13,313 bases of DNA from JAFGED01 sp964551295 (GCA_964551295.1 CAZKDJ010000118.1:1-13313); one strand, 5' to 3'; counted from the first letter of the stretch, positions 1 through 8,595 are shown. Program-made: numbers and translations. Notes: a model not told the origin generated them from the sequence alone.

Positions 1-291
1 CGCAAGCAGACTGACGAATTCCCGTCGATAGTCCACACGGAGATCGCTGGGGGCCACATTGATCCATTGCACCGGCCAAATCCACCAGCCCAGGACAATC
101 CAGCCCACAAGCAACCCTATCGTGAAAGTCAAACCGATGCGGAAACCCAGGGAGCCAATAATGTGAGCCAGAGGCTTCCTGGTTTCACCTTCGACTGTCA
201 TCTCGACCCCAGTCTCGCTTTCTTCTATGCGATAGGATGCAAAGATATCCACGAGGTCTGCTGACACGGGTGAACGCTTTTCTGTCATCAT
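1..291 (-). CDS. Membrane protein of unknown function, N-terminal part (runs off window)
   Basis: An open frame runs without a stop from ATG to the window edge, giving about 96 residues. It begins MTEKRSPVSA, has a charged N-terminal stretch, then one clear membrane segment at about residues 51-72 (rich in G, L, I and W), then a segment reading NVAPSDLRVDYRREFVSLLA. A single membrane helix followed by a 'PxDLRxDYRxxFV' stretch reminds me of a membrane protein family frequent in Chloroflexota, whose function I do not know. The start overlaps the arlJ stop as TAATG (ATG at 291, or a second ATG at 288), with only a weak Shine-Dalgarno, so translation is probably coupled to arlJ. It is therefore likely the next gene of the motor operon. 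The 3' part is missing, so its full domain content cannot be judged. Confidence 0.75.
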   Translation of the reverse strand, partial: MMTEKRSPVSADLVDIFASYRIEESETGVEMTVEGETRKPLAHIIGSLGFRIGLTFTIGLLVGWIVLGWWIWPVQWINVAPSDLRVDYRREFVSLLA

Positions 292-1787
292 TACAACCCG
301 AGCGCCAGATTCGGCATCACCAAAGGCACGATGAGAAAACCCAATCCAGAGACAAACAGCATGAGGGACAGATAGAATGCGATCTTGATGAAGTGTGTTC
401 CCTCACTGGCAACAATCACAAACGCATTAGCCAAAGAAAGCGCAAGCGTCACGCCGATCACCAGGCTTGTGAGAAACTGGGTATTCGGAATGCCAAGAGC
501 AAACAGGCTCATTCCCTCCACAGCCTGCTGTTGGTCCGACGACATCACTCCTTGCAGCAGTTCGCTGAAGGCTTTGAGGATTTCCAATAAAAATATCTTA
601 AGCGCGACCAGTACGCCATGCATGACTACGATGAGCCATGAAAAAGAGGCGGCAACTCCTCTTCGTTTGGCGCGCAGCATAGCAGTCCGCATAGCAAACA
701 GGCTCGAGAGAATCCCCACATTTTCTGGATCTCCCCCAAGGCTTATCGCCTCGTAGAAAATATCCGTGGTCTGGCTTACCAATTTACTGCCTGTTTCGAC
801 CCCGAATTTCTTCCAGCAAAGCTCAGGCCTGCTCAAGGCGCAAAGTCTCAAAGTCAGGAATCTTATGTCCGGCTGCAAAGTAGGAAAGGGGTCAATTCGG
901 ATATTGGCCAGCGCATCCGTCAGAGTCGTCCCCCTCGACGAAGCTGTTCCTCCCAAAGAGCGCAGGAAAGACGTGATCTCTGCATCCTTTCTGGTTATTT
1001 TCTCGTCGGCCACCCGGCTCACCATTCCGACAGGAGCCAGAACGAGACCCGCCAAGACCAAACCCCACCCCCAATTTACCCTCCATGCTACGAGAAGGAG
1101 ACTTGCCGCCGCCGCCGGCCCAAGGAACGCGAGAAGCTTCAGGCTGAGACGCTGCTCCCTGGCTCCCTCGCTCAAAGTGACAAACTTGATCTCCTGTGGC
1201 GATGCCCGGAACAAGACCCAGGCCACGACAAAGTCCATCAGAATAGCCCCCACTACCATCCCAACCATACCGACAGTGCCTATGCTGTAGATCATACTCG
1301 AAACCATGTTAATAATCAGGATCAACGCCACCGAGACAGCAATGGCGATGTAACCATCGTTCCACTTTTTCATGCTCTCAATTTGGCGCTCATACGCATT
1401 TATATAGCTCTCTCCCTGTACTTGCGCTTCCCGCGCCAGGAAGGCCGGTATTGGCTCCCCCGACCTGAGCACGTCGGAGAATCTGAGCAAAAACGTCCTC
1501 AGGTTCTCCGATTTCACGCCCACGCCGACCATACGGCAGGCATCAGGATAATTATACCGCAAATTCTCGACCAGTTTGTAGACTTTGTCAAAGTAATGAG
1601 AGGAAAGTGAAGGCAACTTGCGACCGAGATCAAAAAGTCGATGCCTCGAGATTCCTGCGGCTGCCGTGGCAGACAGGTACGTCAACTGGTAGAAGAGATC
1701 GAAATCCAGAATCTCTGTCTCGGCGGATTTCTTCTCGTCAGAGGAGCCTTTGCCGGTGTGCTTCTGCAAGGACTCGGAAGACCGCAT
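291..1787 (-). CDS. arlJ: ArlJ (FlaJ), archaellum membrane platform protein
   Basis: The 498-residue protein has the build of the archaellum/type II secretion platform family (T2SSF-like). A charged cytoplasmic N-terminus leads to a helical domain, then a membrane pair at about 143-195, another pair at about 217-262, a second cytoplasmic domain, and a hydrophobic C-terminal part at about 375-405 and 437-495. Archaeal ArlJ has about this length and topology; it is the only polytopic membrane component of the motor and binds ArlI. The ATG is preceded by GAGGA with a 6-base spacing (+ strand tcctc at 1794-1798), so this start is well supported although it lies 50 bases inside the end of arlI. 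The order arlH-arlI-arlJ matches archaeal clusters. Membrane limits are by eye. The TAATG overlap at its end suggests coupling to the next gene. Confidence 0.93.
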   Translation of the reverse strand: MRSSESLQKHTGKGSSDEKKSAETEILDFDLFYQLTYLSATAAAGISRHRLFDLGRKLPSLSSHYFDKVYKLVENLRYNYPDACRMVGVGVKSENLRTFLLRFSDVLRSGEPIPAFLAREAQVQGESYINAYERQIESMKKWNDGYIAIAVSVALILIINMVSSMIYSIGTVGMVGMVVGAILMDFVVAWVLFRASPQEIKFVTLSEGAREQRLSLKLLAFLGPAAAASLLLVAWRVNWGWGLVLAGLVLAPVGMVSRVADEKITRKDAEITSFLRSLGGTASSRGTTLTDALANIRIDPFPTLQPDIRFLTLRLCALSRPELCWKKFGVETGSKLVSQTTDIFYEAISLGGDPENVGILSSLFAMRTAMLRAKRRGVAASFSWLIVVMHGVLVALKIFLLEILKAFSELLQGVMSSDQQQAVEGMSLFALGIPNTQFLTSLVIGVTLALSLANAFVIVASEGTHFIKIAFYLSLMLFVSGLGFLIVPLVMPNLALGL

Positions 1788-3474
1788 AGAAATTCCTCAA
1801 CTTTCTCTCCTTGTGGAGTCTCTCAAAGATCTTTGCCCGCCTCTTGAGATCTGTGTAAATCGCTTTTCTTTTGAACGGTGGGATACCGCGCATCATGGCG
1901 ATTCTTTCTTCTAGCAGAAAGCTATTCATATATCCGGGGAAATCAAACACATCCGTCGCCGCGTTCCATCGGAAAACCTCGATGAAGGAAAAGCTCTGGG
2001 TGGCCCCATTATACCCCACAATCTCGTTGAGACTCGTAATCCGTCTCGCCATACCCCCCGTGGGGTCTCTCACGGCAGCCTGAATGACAACCACGTCGAG
2101 ATTGTCCACGTAAGCTTTTGGTATATTGATAGGGTCGCCGGTGAGGCGCTGGATGAGCTTTTCCACAGAGGCCGCGTGGAAGGTGGACATCACACCGTGC
2201 CCCGTTTGCATAGCCTGGAAGGCAATGGCTCCCTCTTCACCTCGGATCTCGCCAATAATGATCCTGTCCGGCCGCTGCCGCAGAGCTGCCTTGAGGAGAT
2301 CGAACATGCCCACCTTACTTCCCGGATTGCTGCGACTCGATCCCCTGGTGACCTCCCGCACCCAGTTCTCGTGAGGAACCTGCAGTTCTGGCGTGTCCTC
2401 GATGGACACGATCTTGGTGTCGGGGCGCATGAACGTAGTGATGGCATTCATCGTGGTCGTTTTGCCCGACGCCGTGGCCCCCACGATGAAGATATTCATC
2501 CCCTCTTCGAGAACGAACGAGAGATACGCTGCCATCATATAATCCAAGGTCCCAAATTCGATCAGTTGCATGACGCTGAGAGGCACCTCGCTGAACTTGC
2601 GAATCGTAAAGTTGCTGCCTCGCTTGGCAATGTCGGTGCCATAGACGATGTTGATTCGAGAGCCATCAGGAAGCACAGCATCCACGATTGGGTCACGCAC
2701 GGTGACAGGCTTCCTGATCGCCTCGCCCATCCACACCACGAACTCGTCCAAGTCTTCCTCGGTCTCAAAGTGGATCGTAGACTGGAGACTCTTAAAGATC
2801 TTGTGTTCGATAAAGATGTTCCCTACCCCGCTACAGCTCACGTCCTCGATGTGCGGGTCCCCCAGCAATGGCTGTAGGACGCCAAGCCCTACCTTGTCTC
2901 GCAAGACGAGGTACTTGATGGCCTCCTTTTGCCGAGGTGTTACTTCAATCTTGCCCCCTCGACCATCCGTGGTGAGGATGGCGTCCAGGGCTGTCACGAG
3001 CGCTTTTCTTTTTTCTTCCTCTGTCTCTGCCGAGCCGATCTCTTCGACCCAGTCCAAAAGTTCATACTCCATCTGTTCCTCGATCTCACCCAAGTCTACG
3101 GTCAAATGGGGCTCTAATGCAACGTAGATGTTTCTCGCCCCGAGAGTAGGATAGACGTGGACGAACAGGCCATTCCTGATCGGGTATATGAGATTATGTT
3201 TTGGAAGATCCACGAGATCCCGCGTGAGTTTAGGGTAGTACTCGGGAACGCCTATCTCGCCCATTGGCAGGACGTGCAAATAGTCGGAGAGGGAAGCGTA
3301 TTCTTCGCAGACCTCCCGTAGAGGCTGTGAGAGAATAGCTTCCAGATTGCCCTGAGAGCTAGAAGTAATTGTGCCGACGCTTTTTTCGAAGGAAAAAGGC
3401 AGTTTCGCATATCCTCGAGCATCCATAGAACTCATATCCTGACTTTGCTTATGGGTATGATCCTCATACCCCAT
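1738..3474 (-). CDS. arlI: ArlI (FlaI), archaellum motor ATPase
   Basis: This is a 578-residue secretion ATPase of the ArlI/PilB/GspE superfamily. It hydrolyses ATP for archaellin assembly and filament rotation, as a cytoplasmic hexamer under ArlJ. Motifs seen: Walker A GATASGKTT at about 332-340 (K338), Asp box SIEDTPEL around 357-364, atypical Walker B RIIIGEIRG with Glu 409, and His box GHGVMSTFH at 425-433. The N-terminal domain and its DPIVDAVLPDGSRI stretch (261-274) are also typical of the family. Length is near that of archaeal ArlI. The start is uncertain. ATG 3474 has GAGGT about 10 bases upstream; ATG 3435 overlaps the arlH stop as ATGA but has a very close Shine-Dalgarno; ATG 3426 is also possible. 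All overlap the end of arlH, so arlH and arlI are surely co-transcribed. The C-terminal end overlaps arlJ. Confidence 0.96.
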   Translation of the reverse strand: MGYEDHTHKQSQDMSSMDARGYAKLPFSFEKSVGTITSSSQGNLEAILSQPLREVCEEYASLSDYLHVLPMGEIGVPEYYPKLTRDLVDLPKHNLIYPIRNGLFVHVYPTLGARNIYVALEPHLTVDLGEIEEQMEYELLDWVEEIGSAETEEEKRKALVTALDAILTTDGRGGKIEVTPRQKEAIKYLVLRDKVGLGVLQPLLGDPHIEDVSCSGVGNIFIEHKIFKSLQSTIHFETEEDLDEFVVWMGEAIRKPVTVRDPIVDAVLPDGSRINIVYGTDIAKRGSNFTIRKFSEVPLSVMQLIEFGTLDYMMAAYLSFVLEEGMNIFIVGATASGKTTTMNAITTFMRPDTKIVSIEDTPELQVPHENWVREVTRGSSRSNPGSKVGMFDLLKAALRQRPDRIIIGEIRGEEGAIAFQAMQTGHGVMSTFHAASVEKLIQRLTGDPINIPKAYVDNLDVVVIQAAVRDPTGGMARRITSLNEIVGYNGATQSFSFIEVFRWNAATDVFDFPGYMNSFLLEERIAMMRGIPPFKRKAIYTDLKRRAKIFERLHKERKLRNFYAVFRVLAEAHRQRLL

Positions 3475-4490
3475 CCCGGCTCTACCTCAAAACTTATGAT
3501 GTTGCCCGTCGTTTTGTCTGCCCCTCTCACCTTGGTTACCTCCAAGGTCTTTATCAATCTCTGCGCCACCTGCTCAGTATGAAGCTGAAGGTGAGCGTCA
3601 CACAGCGACCGGATGCGGGTAAGCACCTCCTTGCTCAAACCATGGGAGTGAACGACGATCATCACGCTCGTGTCCTCGGAACAGGCCCTCTTGCACTCCT
3701 CGAAAAAGGCCAGGACCTCTTTGTCAGAGGAGTGAGGAATGGAAGAGGTGAGAGAATCCACAAATATTACGTCGCGCCGCCTCTCCTTCTTTACGGCCTC
3801 CATCAGCTTGGGAGGAGCCTCCTTACCCAACCGCGAGGGCTCAATTGGATACACCCTGAGCCTATCCAGGAGGAGATAGTCCAGTATTTCCAGGCTCAAG
3901 CTTCGCATTTGCCTGGTCAGGCTCTTTACCGTGTTCTCGCTGGTGAAGACTGTTACCTTGAATCCATCCTCCAGAGAGCCGTGGATCATCTGCTGCGAAA
4001 GCACGGATTTTCCTGCCCCGGAGTCCCCCTCGATCAAAGTCAACGAGCCTAAGGGCACTCCTCCTCCCATCTTGTTGTCGAGTTCGACGTTCCCCGTCGA
4101 AATCACGATGCTTGCGTCGCGGCTAGCGAGGAGCGGCATCGTCTTGGTCATCAGATCTGCGGGGCTGAAAGGTCTGATGAGATAATCGTCAGCGCTTGCC
4201 CCAGGACCAATCGTTAGATCGTCCAACCGCTTCTCATCCGCGATCATGATAATGCGTATATGGTCCGTCGCCGAGTCTGATCGCAAGCGCTTGCAGAACT
4301 CTTCACCCTCCATATTTTGCAGCTCAAAGTCCACGATCACGAGATCCGGCTGTTCTTTCCTGATCGTCTTTAGCCCTCTGGGACCGTCTTCGGCCGTCAT
4401 CACCTGATGCCCCTCGTTCTTGAGCGTGAGGGTGATCAACTGCGCAGACTGAGGCTCACTCACAACCAACGCGATTTTCTTGCCAGCCAT
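3432..4490 (-). CDS. arlH: Receiver-ArlH fusion: archaellum switch ATPase with N-terminal REC domain
   Basis: The 352-residue protein (from ATG 4490) has two parts. Residues about 4-120 form a response-regulator receiver fold, with Asp 54 in VIVDFELQ at the phospho-acceptor place. It is degenerate: the acidic pair reads S11-E12, the switch Thr/Ser is Ala 84 (IMIADE) and the invariant Lys is Arg 106 (YLIRPF). Residues about 130-352 are ArlH of the RecA/KaiC superfamily, with Walker A GDSGAGKS at 155-162, the FTSEN stretch at 182-186 and Walker B VIFVDSLTS with Asp 245. Archaeal ArlH is about 230 residues and lacks the receiver; it binds ArlI and nucleotides and is thought to control the assembly-to-rotation switch. 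The ATG has GGAGAA just upstream; an in-frame TTG at 4493 is less likely. It lies 10 bases after the CheY-like gene and overlaps arlI. Whether the receiver is phosphorylated is open. Confidence 0.93.
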   Translation of the reverse strand: MAGKKIALVVSEPQSAQLITLTLKNEGHQVMTAEDGPRGLKTIRKEQPDLVIVDFELQNMEGEEFCKRLRSDSATDHIRIIMIADEKRLDDLTIGPGASADDYLIRPFSPADLMTKTMPLLASRDASIVISTGNVELDNKMGGGVPLGSLTLIEGDSGAGKSVLSQQMIHGSLEDGFKVTVFTSENTVKSLTRQMRSLSLEILDYLLLDRLRVYPIEPSRLGKEAPPKLMEAVKKERRRDVIFVDSLTSSIPHSSDKEVLAFFEECKRACSEDTSVMIVVHSHGLSKEVLTRIRSLCDAHLQLHTEQVAQRLIKTLEVTKVRGADKTTGNIISFEVEPGWGMRIIPISKVRI

Positions 4491-4500
4491 CAAATTCTCC

Positions 4501-4938
4501 CTATTTCCTCGCCGAAAAGCTCTCGAACCAGAGCAAAGCTTTCACCCGCTTCAGCAGTTCTTTCGCCTTGATCGGCTTGTTCACAAAGTCCAAGGCACCA
4601 GCCTCGAAACCAGCCATCTGTTCCTGGATAGACAAATCCAAAGAACCATCATCCGGGTCTGGGATGTCAACCTGTCCCCTGATGGTGAGTATGAGAATCG
4701 GTATGGCCGCAGTGTCTGGGCTATCCTGCAAAAGACGACACACCTCGTAGCCATCCATTCTCGGCATAACAATATCCAGGATGATGAGATCGGGCTTCTC
4801 ATCCTGCGCTTTCTCCAGTCCCTCCATGCCATCGAAGGCGGTGAGTACCTCAAACCCCCCCTTCTGCAGCAAAGCCTCGATGATGTGCACCACGGAGTGG
4901 TTGTCATCGACGACGAGAATACGAGTTCTAGATCCCAT
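4501..4938 (-). CDS. Stand-alone CheY-like response regulator with extended beta4-alpha4 loop
   Basis: The 145-residue protein is a single receiver domain with all key residues: D11, D12, phospho-acceptor D55 (LIILDIVMP), T85 and K121 (FVNKPI). No output domain follows. The stretch between T85 and K121 is about 14 residues longer than in CheY, through an acidic insert around QVDIPDPDDGSLD. That loop belongs to the alpha4-beta5 output face, so the insert may serve partner binding. ATG 4938 is chosen because GGGGGAC lies just upstream and the receiver begins directly after it; longer in-frame starts add residues without domain sense. The start overlaps the end of the hybrid kinase gene by 11 bases and the stop is 10 bases before arlH. 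The likely role, inferred from position, is a diffusible phospho-signal from the kinase to the motor, as CheY is in chemotaxis. Confidence 0.92.
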   Translation of the reverse strand: MGSRTRILVVDDNHSVVHIIEALLQKGGFEVLTAFDGMEGLEKAQDEKPDLIILDIVMPRMDGYEVCRLLQDSPDTAAIPILILTIRGQVDIPDPDDGSLDLSIQEQMAGFEAGALDFVNKPIKAKELLKRVKALLWFESFSARK

Positions 4939-7900
4939 CACTGTCCCCCGAGATATGAGACTCGTTCCAGCCAGACCGCGTGAAGAAAGCCGCAAATCGC
5001 TCCATCTCTGTCTTTAACGCATCCAGTGTACCTAGGGCATCGTCGAGATCATCGCTTTGCGCCATCGCTTCAAGCCGCAGCGCTACATCGCGTACTGCCT
5101 GCCCCCCAAAGCTGCCCACAACTCCTTTCAAACCATGAGCCGCTGCCTTGACAGCGCGCGCATCTCGCCGTTCAAGTCCCTCTTCGAGTGTTTGCAAGTG
5201 CCTGGGATAGTCACGTTCGAGAAACAATTCGACACCCTCCCGCAAGAGATCTCGATCCCCATCCGTTGCCTCTAAAGCCACTTTGAGGTCCACCGGGGGA
5301 GCAGCGACGGCGTCTCGATCTGGGGATAGGAAACGGGCCAGCGCCGCGCGCAACTTTGTCGGGCCGACCGGTTTTGGGAGGTAGCCGTCGGTACCTGCCT
5401 CCGCGCATCGCCTCCGATCCTCCTTAGAAGCATAGGCTGTCACAGCCAAAATGGGTATATGCCGGCCAGATCCTGCCTCCCGCGCCCGAATCGCCCGCGT
5501 TGCCTCCAGTCCATCCATTTGAGGCATCTCCACATCCATCAGAACCAGATCGAACGTCTCATTCTCCAACATCTGCAGCACTTGGACACCATTGCACGCC
5601 ACCCGTACCTCGTAACCTCCCTTTTCGAGCGTTCTCTTCCCCACGAATTGAGCGGCGGCGTTGTCCTCGGCCAAAAGAATGCGCAGCCCCACCCCTTCAG
5701 TTCCGGCAGAGAGAGATCGTTCACTCTCATCTTTTCGTTCTCCCGTCAATGCCTTCGTGACAGCGTCGAAGAGTTTGGATTGCCCAACCGGTTTGATCAG
5801 GCAGACAGAGAGCCCAAGTTCGCGACGGCAATATGCGTCATGGTGGACCTGGCCCGAATAAACCATCGGCACGATACAATTTGTCGGAACACCTGCGGCC
5901 TGGATCTCTTGAACCACGGCTGGGGCAGTCTTCCCCGGCATCCTACAGTCTAACAACACCAATCGGAAGAGAGTCATAGTCTGTTGTGCCCGCTCCAACT
6001 CTCGTAGCCCGGTTGAGCTATTCTCGACATCTGTCACTTCGAACCCCCAACAGGCCAACATTTCTCGCAGGACAAAGCGGTTGGTCGCATTGCCGTCTAT
6101 TATCAGCACGCGCTCTCCTTTCCAATCCGCCGCAATCTCGATCCTGCCGGCGGCACGCTGCTCCTCAGACTGCATCTTTAACGTCACCTTGAAGCAGAAC
6201 TTGCTACCCTCTCCCAAACAGCTTTCTACCCAGATGCGTCCACCCATCAATTCCACCAACTGGCGCGATATCGCCAACCCCAAACCAGTTCCACCATACT
6301 CACGCGTGGTAGAGCCATCAGCCTGACCGAATGGTTCAAAGATCACATCCAGTTTATCTACCGGGATACCGACACCAGTGTCACGGACAGTAAAGTAGAG
6401 CTCTACACTATCTTTCTGCTCCTGCTCCATGTCTACACGGAAGACGACTTCGCCGTGCTGTGTGAACTTTATCGCATTACCGATGAGATTGAGCAGCACC
6501 TGACGCAGCCGTCCCGAATCACCCACCAGTGCCGTCGGCACCTGAGGTGGAATATAGTAAACCAGCTCTAACTCTTTCCTGTGCGCGCGCGTCGCCAACA
6601 TATTGACCACCTGTTCAGCAACGGCCCGCAGGTCGAAATCGGTCTCCTCCAAGTCCATGCGTCCCGCCTCGATCTTGGCAAAGTCCAGGATATCGTTGAC
6701 GATTTCCATCAAAGAGTCAGCGGAGGCTTTGAGTACATTTAGATACCCGAGTTGCTCCTGCGTCAGAGTAGTGTCGAGGGTCAGATCGACCATACCCAAG
6801 ACGGCGTGTATCGGGGTACGGACCTCGTGGCTCATGCGCGCCAGAAACTCGCTCTTGGCTCGATTGGCTGCCTCGGCGGCATCTTTGGCCTGCCGGAGCG
6901 CCTCCTCCGAACGCTTACGCTCAGTGATGTCGGTAAAAACGGAAAGGACACTGTCGAGACGCTCGTCATCGAACAGAGGCCGAGCATCAACGATGACGGG
7001 AACCCGCCGAGCTTCTTTGGTCAACAAAACCGTCTCGTATCGGCTGCTCATACCGCGAGACCACGCGACGGTCTTTTTCTCAACCCCTACTGCCTCCTCC
7101 GGCATCACGACGAGCTTCCGGTGCTGACCTAGTAGATCCTCTCGATCGTACCCCAACATATCGACAGCACTGCGATTGGCAAAAGTGATGTGCCCCTCCG
7201 CGTCCGTGAGCAGGATGCCCTCATCCATACTCTGCACGATGTTCTCATTAAAGGCACGCAGTCTGTCCGTTTCCTCGTACAGCCGTGCGTTCTCGATGGC
7301 GCCCGCGGCAGATGCTGCGAGGGACTCTAGAAATCTCAGGTCGGTTGACTCAAACTGCCCAGCCTTTTCATCTGCTACCTGCAGAATGCCGGTGACCTTC
7401 TGCTTGACGCGTAGCGGAACGCTGATCATAGAACGCAATGTCAGCCCAGTCTGCTCGTCCACTCCCGTAAAGTGACGCTCGTCGGCCTGCGCATTTGGTA
7501 TGATCGAGCTCTCGCCGCTGAGAGCCACCTGCCCGACCAGGCCCACTCCTACCGGCAAATGCCAGCCACGCACGACATCACACTGGGTACCAGTGGCTTG
7601 CAAGCAGACCACTTCGTCCGTGCCCGGCTCGATCAACCAGATGGAAGAAACATCCACGTTTAGCAAATGACGAACCGCCTCCAAGATCGTGACGAGTACC
7701 TGGTCCAGATCAAGTGTGGAACTGAAAACCTGCGCGGCGCGATTCAACAATGCCAGTCTACGACTGAGCCGCTGCAGCGCCTCCTCTGCCTGTTTCCGCT
7801 CCCTCGCCAGACCCTGTTTCTCCAACGCTCTTTTGACCGTGGAACACACAGTGTCGGGGTAGAAAGGTTTGGTGATATAATCATAAGCGCCTAGCCGCAG

Positions 7901-8182
7901 CGCTTCGATAGAGTTCTCTAACGATGCATGAGCAGTGACCATGATAACGTCCATTTGAGGCCACCGTTCCCGGCTGAACCTGAGAATCTCTATCCCGTTG
8001 AGGTCGGGCAGCATGATATCGAGAAGGACGACATCAAACGACTCTGCTCTGAGCATTTCTAAAGCTCGCCGGCCTTTATCAGCGAACATGACCTCACATG
8101 CCAGAGGGTCGAGGCATCTGCACAGTAACTCGCTTATTTGTCGGTCGTCATCGACGATCAGAATTCGGCCCTGACTACCCAT
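4928..8182 (-). CDS. Soluble hybrid histidine kinase REC-GAF-PAS-HisKA-HATPase-REC-REC-HPt
   Basis: The 1084-residue protein has a full phosphorelay in one chain. REC1 is at 5-120 with D55, T83 and K105. GAF is at about 145-300 and PAS at about 310-425. HisKA has H452 in MSHEVRTP. The ATPase domain spans about 550-670, with N569 in the N box, DTGVGI at 601-606 and GGTGLGLAI at 630-638. REC2 is at about 690-810 with D745 and K797 but only one acidic pocket residue (IIDGN). REC3 is at about 833-950 with E839, D840, D883, T915 and K937. HPt is at about 975-1070 with H1016 in AAHGLKG. No membrane segment is seen, so it should be cytoplasmic and sense through GAF/PAS. The ATG has GGAAAAG upstream. 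The end overlaps the CheY-like gene by 11 bases, and receiver-ArlH follows. The inferred output is the downstream receivers, hence the archaellum motor. The sensed signal is unknown. Confidence 0.95.
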   Translation of the reverse strand: MGSQGRILIVDDDRQISELLCRCLDPLACEVMFADKGRRALEMLRAESFDVVLLDIMLPDLNGIEILRFSRERWPQMDVIMVTAHASLENSIEALRLGAYDYITKPFYPDTVCSTVKRALEKQGLARERKQAEEALQRLSRRLALLNRAAQVFSSTLDLDQVLVTILEAVRHLLNVDVSSIWLIEPGTDEVVCLQATGTQCDVVRGWHLPVGVGLVGQVALSGESSIIPNAQADERHFTGVDEQTGLTLRSMISVPLRVKQKVTGILQVADEKAGQFESTDLRFLESLAASAAGAIENARLYEETDRLRAFNENIVQSMDEGILLTDAEGHITFANRSAVDMLGYDREDLLGQHRKLVVMPEEAVGVEKKTVAWSRGMSSRYETVLLTKEARRVPVIVDARPLFDDERLDSVLSVFTDITERKRSEEALRQAKDAAEAANRAKSEFLARMSHEVRTPIHAVLGMVDLTLDTTLTQEQLGYLNVLKASADSLMEIVNDILDFAKIEAGRMDLEETDFDLRAVAEQVVNMLATRAHRKELELVYYIPPQVPTALVGDSGRLRQVLLNLIGNAIKFTQHGEVVFRVDMEQEQKDSVELYFTVRDTGVGIPVDKLDVIFEPFGQADGSTTREYGGTGLGLAISRQLVELMGGRIWVESCLGEGSKFCFKVTLKMQSEEQRAAGRIEIAADWKGERVLIIDGNATNRFVLREMLACWGFEVTDVENSSTGLRELERAQQTMTLFRLVLLDCRMPGKTAPAVVQEIQAAGVPTNCIVPMVYSGQVHHDAYCRRELGLSVCLIKPVGQSKLFDAVTKALTGERKDESERSLSAGTEGVGLRILLAEDNAAAQFVGKRTLEKGGYEVRVACNGVQVLQMLENETFDLVLMDVEMPQMDGLEATRAIRAREAGSGRHIPILAVTAYASKEDRRRCAEAGTDGYLPKPVGPTKLRAALARFLSPDRDAVAAPPVDLKVALEATDGDRDLLREGVELFLERDYPRHLQTLEEGLERRDARAVKAAAHGLKGVVGSFGGQAVRDVALRLEAMAQSDDLDDALGTLDALKTEMERFAAFFTRSGWNESHISGDSDGI

Positions 8183-8595
8183 AGCTTTTCCAGAAAAACT
8201 TGCCGGGCTATCTCTGAATAGATTTGTGTTTTGTAACTGCTCAACCTACCCTCCCGCAGGTTCAAATTTGACTGATCTACAAATCAGATTGGGTATCGCA
8301 ATGCCCCTTCTACCAGAGAATTGCCTACAAACCTGTGGAAGGGTGAGCACTACTGGTGTTTTAACAGTATCTACTCAATAACCCCCGGGGGGGGGGGGGG
8401 GGGGGGGCGGCCGCCCCCCCCCCCCCCCCCCCCCATCTCCCCTCACTTATTGAGCAGATACTTTTAACAATCATAGCACGTATCCCGGGTTAGTGAGTTA
8501 CAGGAATGTTACAGTACTGAACTCGAGAAAGCGAACAGCACCAACACGAGAACTGGTGCCGTTGTAAGCAGGCCCGGTCCGATCGAGGGATTCGC
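8183..8595 (-). other. Non-coding gap between arlF and the hybrid kinase
   Basis: I see no plausible gene here. The gap holds the 95-bp miniature element at 8367-8461 with its flanking 8-bp repeats. It also holds a weak hairpin just after arlF: 6-bp arms at 8538-8543 and 8554-8559 around a 10-base loop, without a strong T-run on the minus strand. About 180 bases between the element and the kinase ATG must hold any promoter of the kinase-to-arlJ operon. I could not find a convincing -35/-10 pair. If there is none, the five-gene motor operon depends on read-through from arlF. Confidence 0.6.
8367..8461. mobile_element. Miniature inverted-repeat element, copy 1 (8-bp target duplication)
   Basis: Terminal inverted repeats of 15 bp, GTATCTACTCAATAA on the left (8367-8381) and TTATTGAGCAGATAC on the right (8447-8461), pair with one difference. 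The element is flanked on both sides by the perfect 8-bp direct repeat TTTTAACA (8359-8366 and 8462-8469), the mark of transposition. It has no coding capacity. The centre is 21 G, then CGGCCG, then 21 C, which is probably not the true sequence. It shares termini and the CATCTCCCC stretch inside the right arm with the copy at 12894-12984. It sits between arlF and the kinase gene. Confidence 0.85.

Noticed and set aside
766..1290. Plus-strand open frame of 174 codons
   Set aside because: Antisense to arlJ, with composition typical of a reverse-complemented membrane protein.
2176..2877. Plus-strand open frame of 233 codons
   Set aside because: Antisense shadow of arlI; low-complexity His/Arg-rich product with no recognisable fold.
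8386..8434. G/C runs as a G-quadruplex or engineered linker (CGGCCG centre)
   Set aside because: Flanking transposon-like ends and the intact copy at 12894 make a misread hairpin core the simpler explanation.
8538..8559. Hairpin as intrinsic terminator of arlF
   Set aside because: Only a 6-bp stem with a 10-base loop and no clear T-run on the minus strand.
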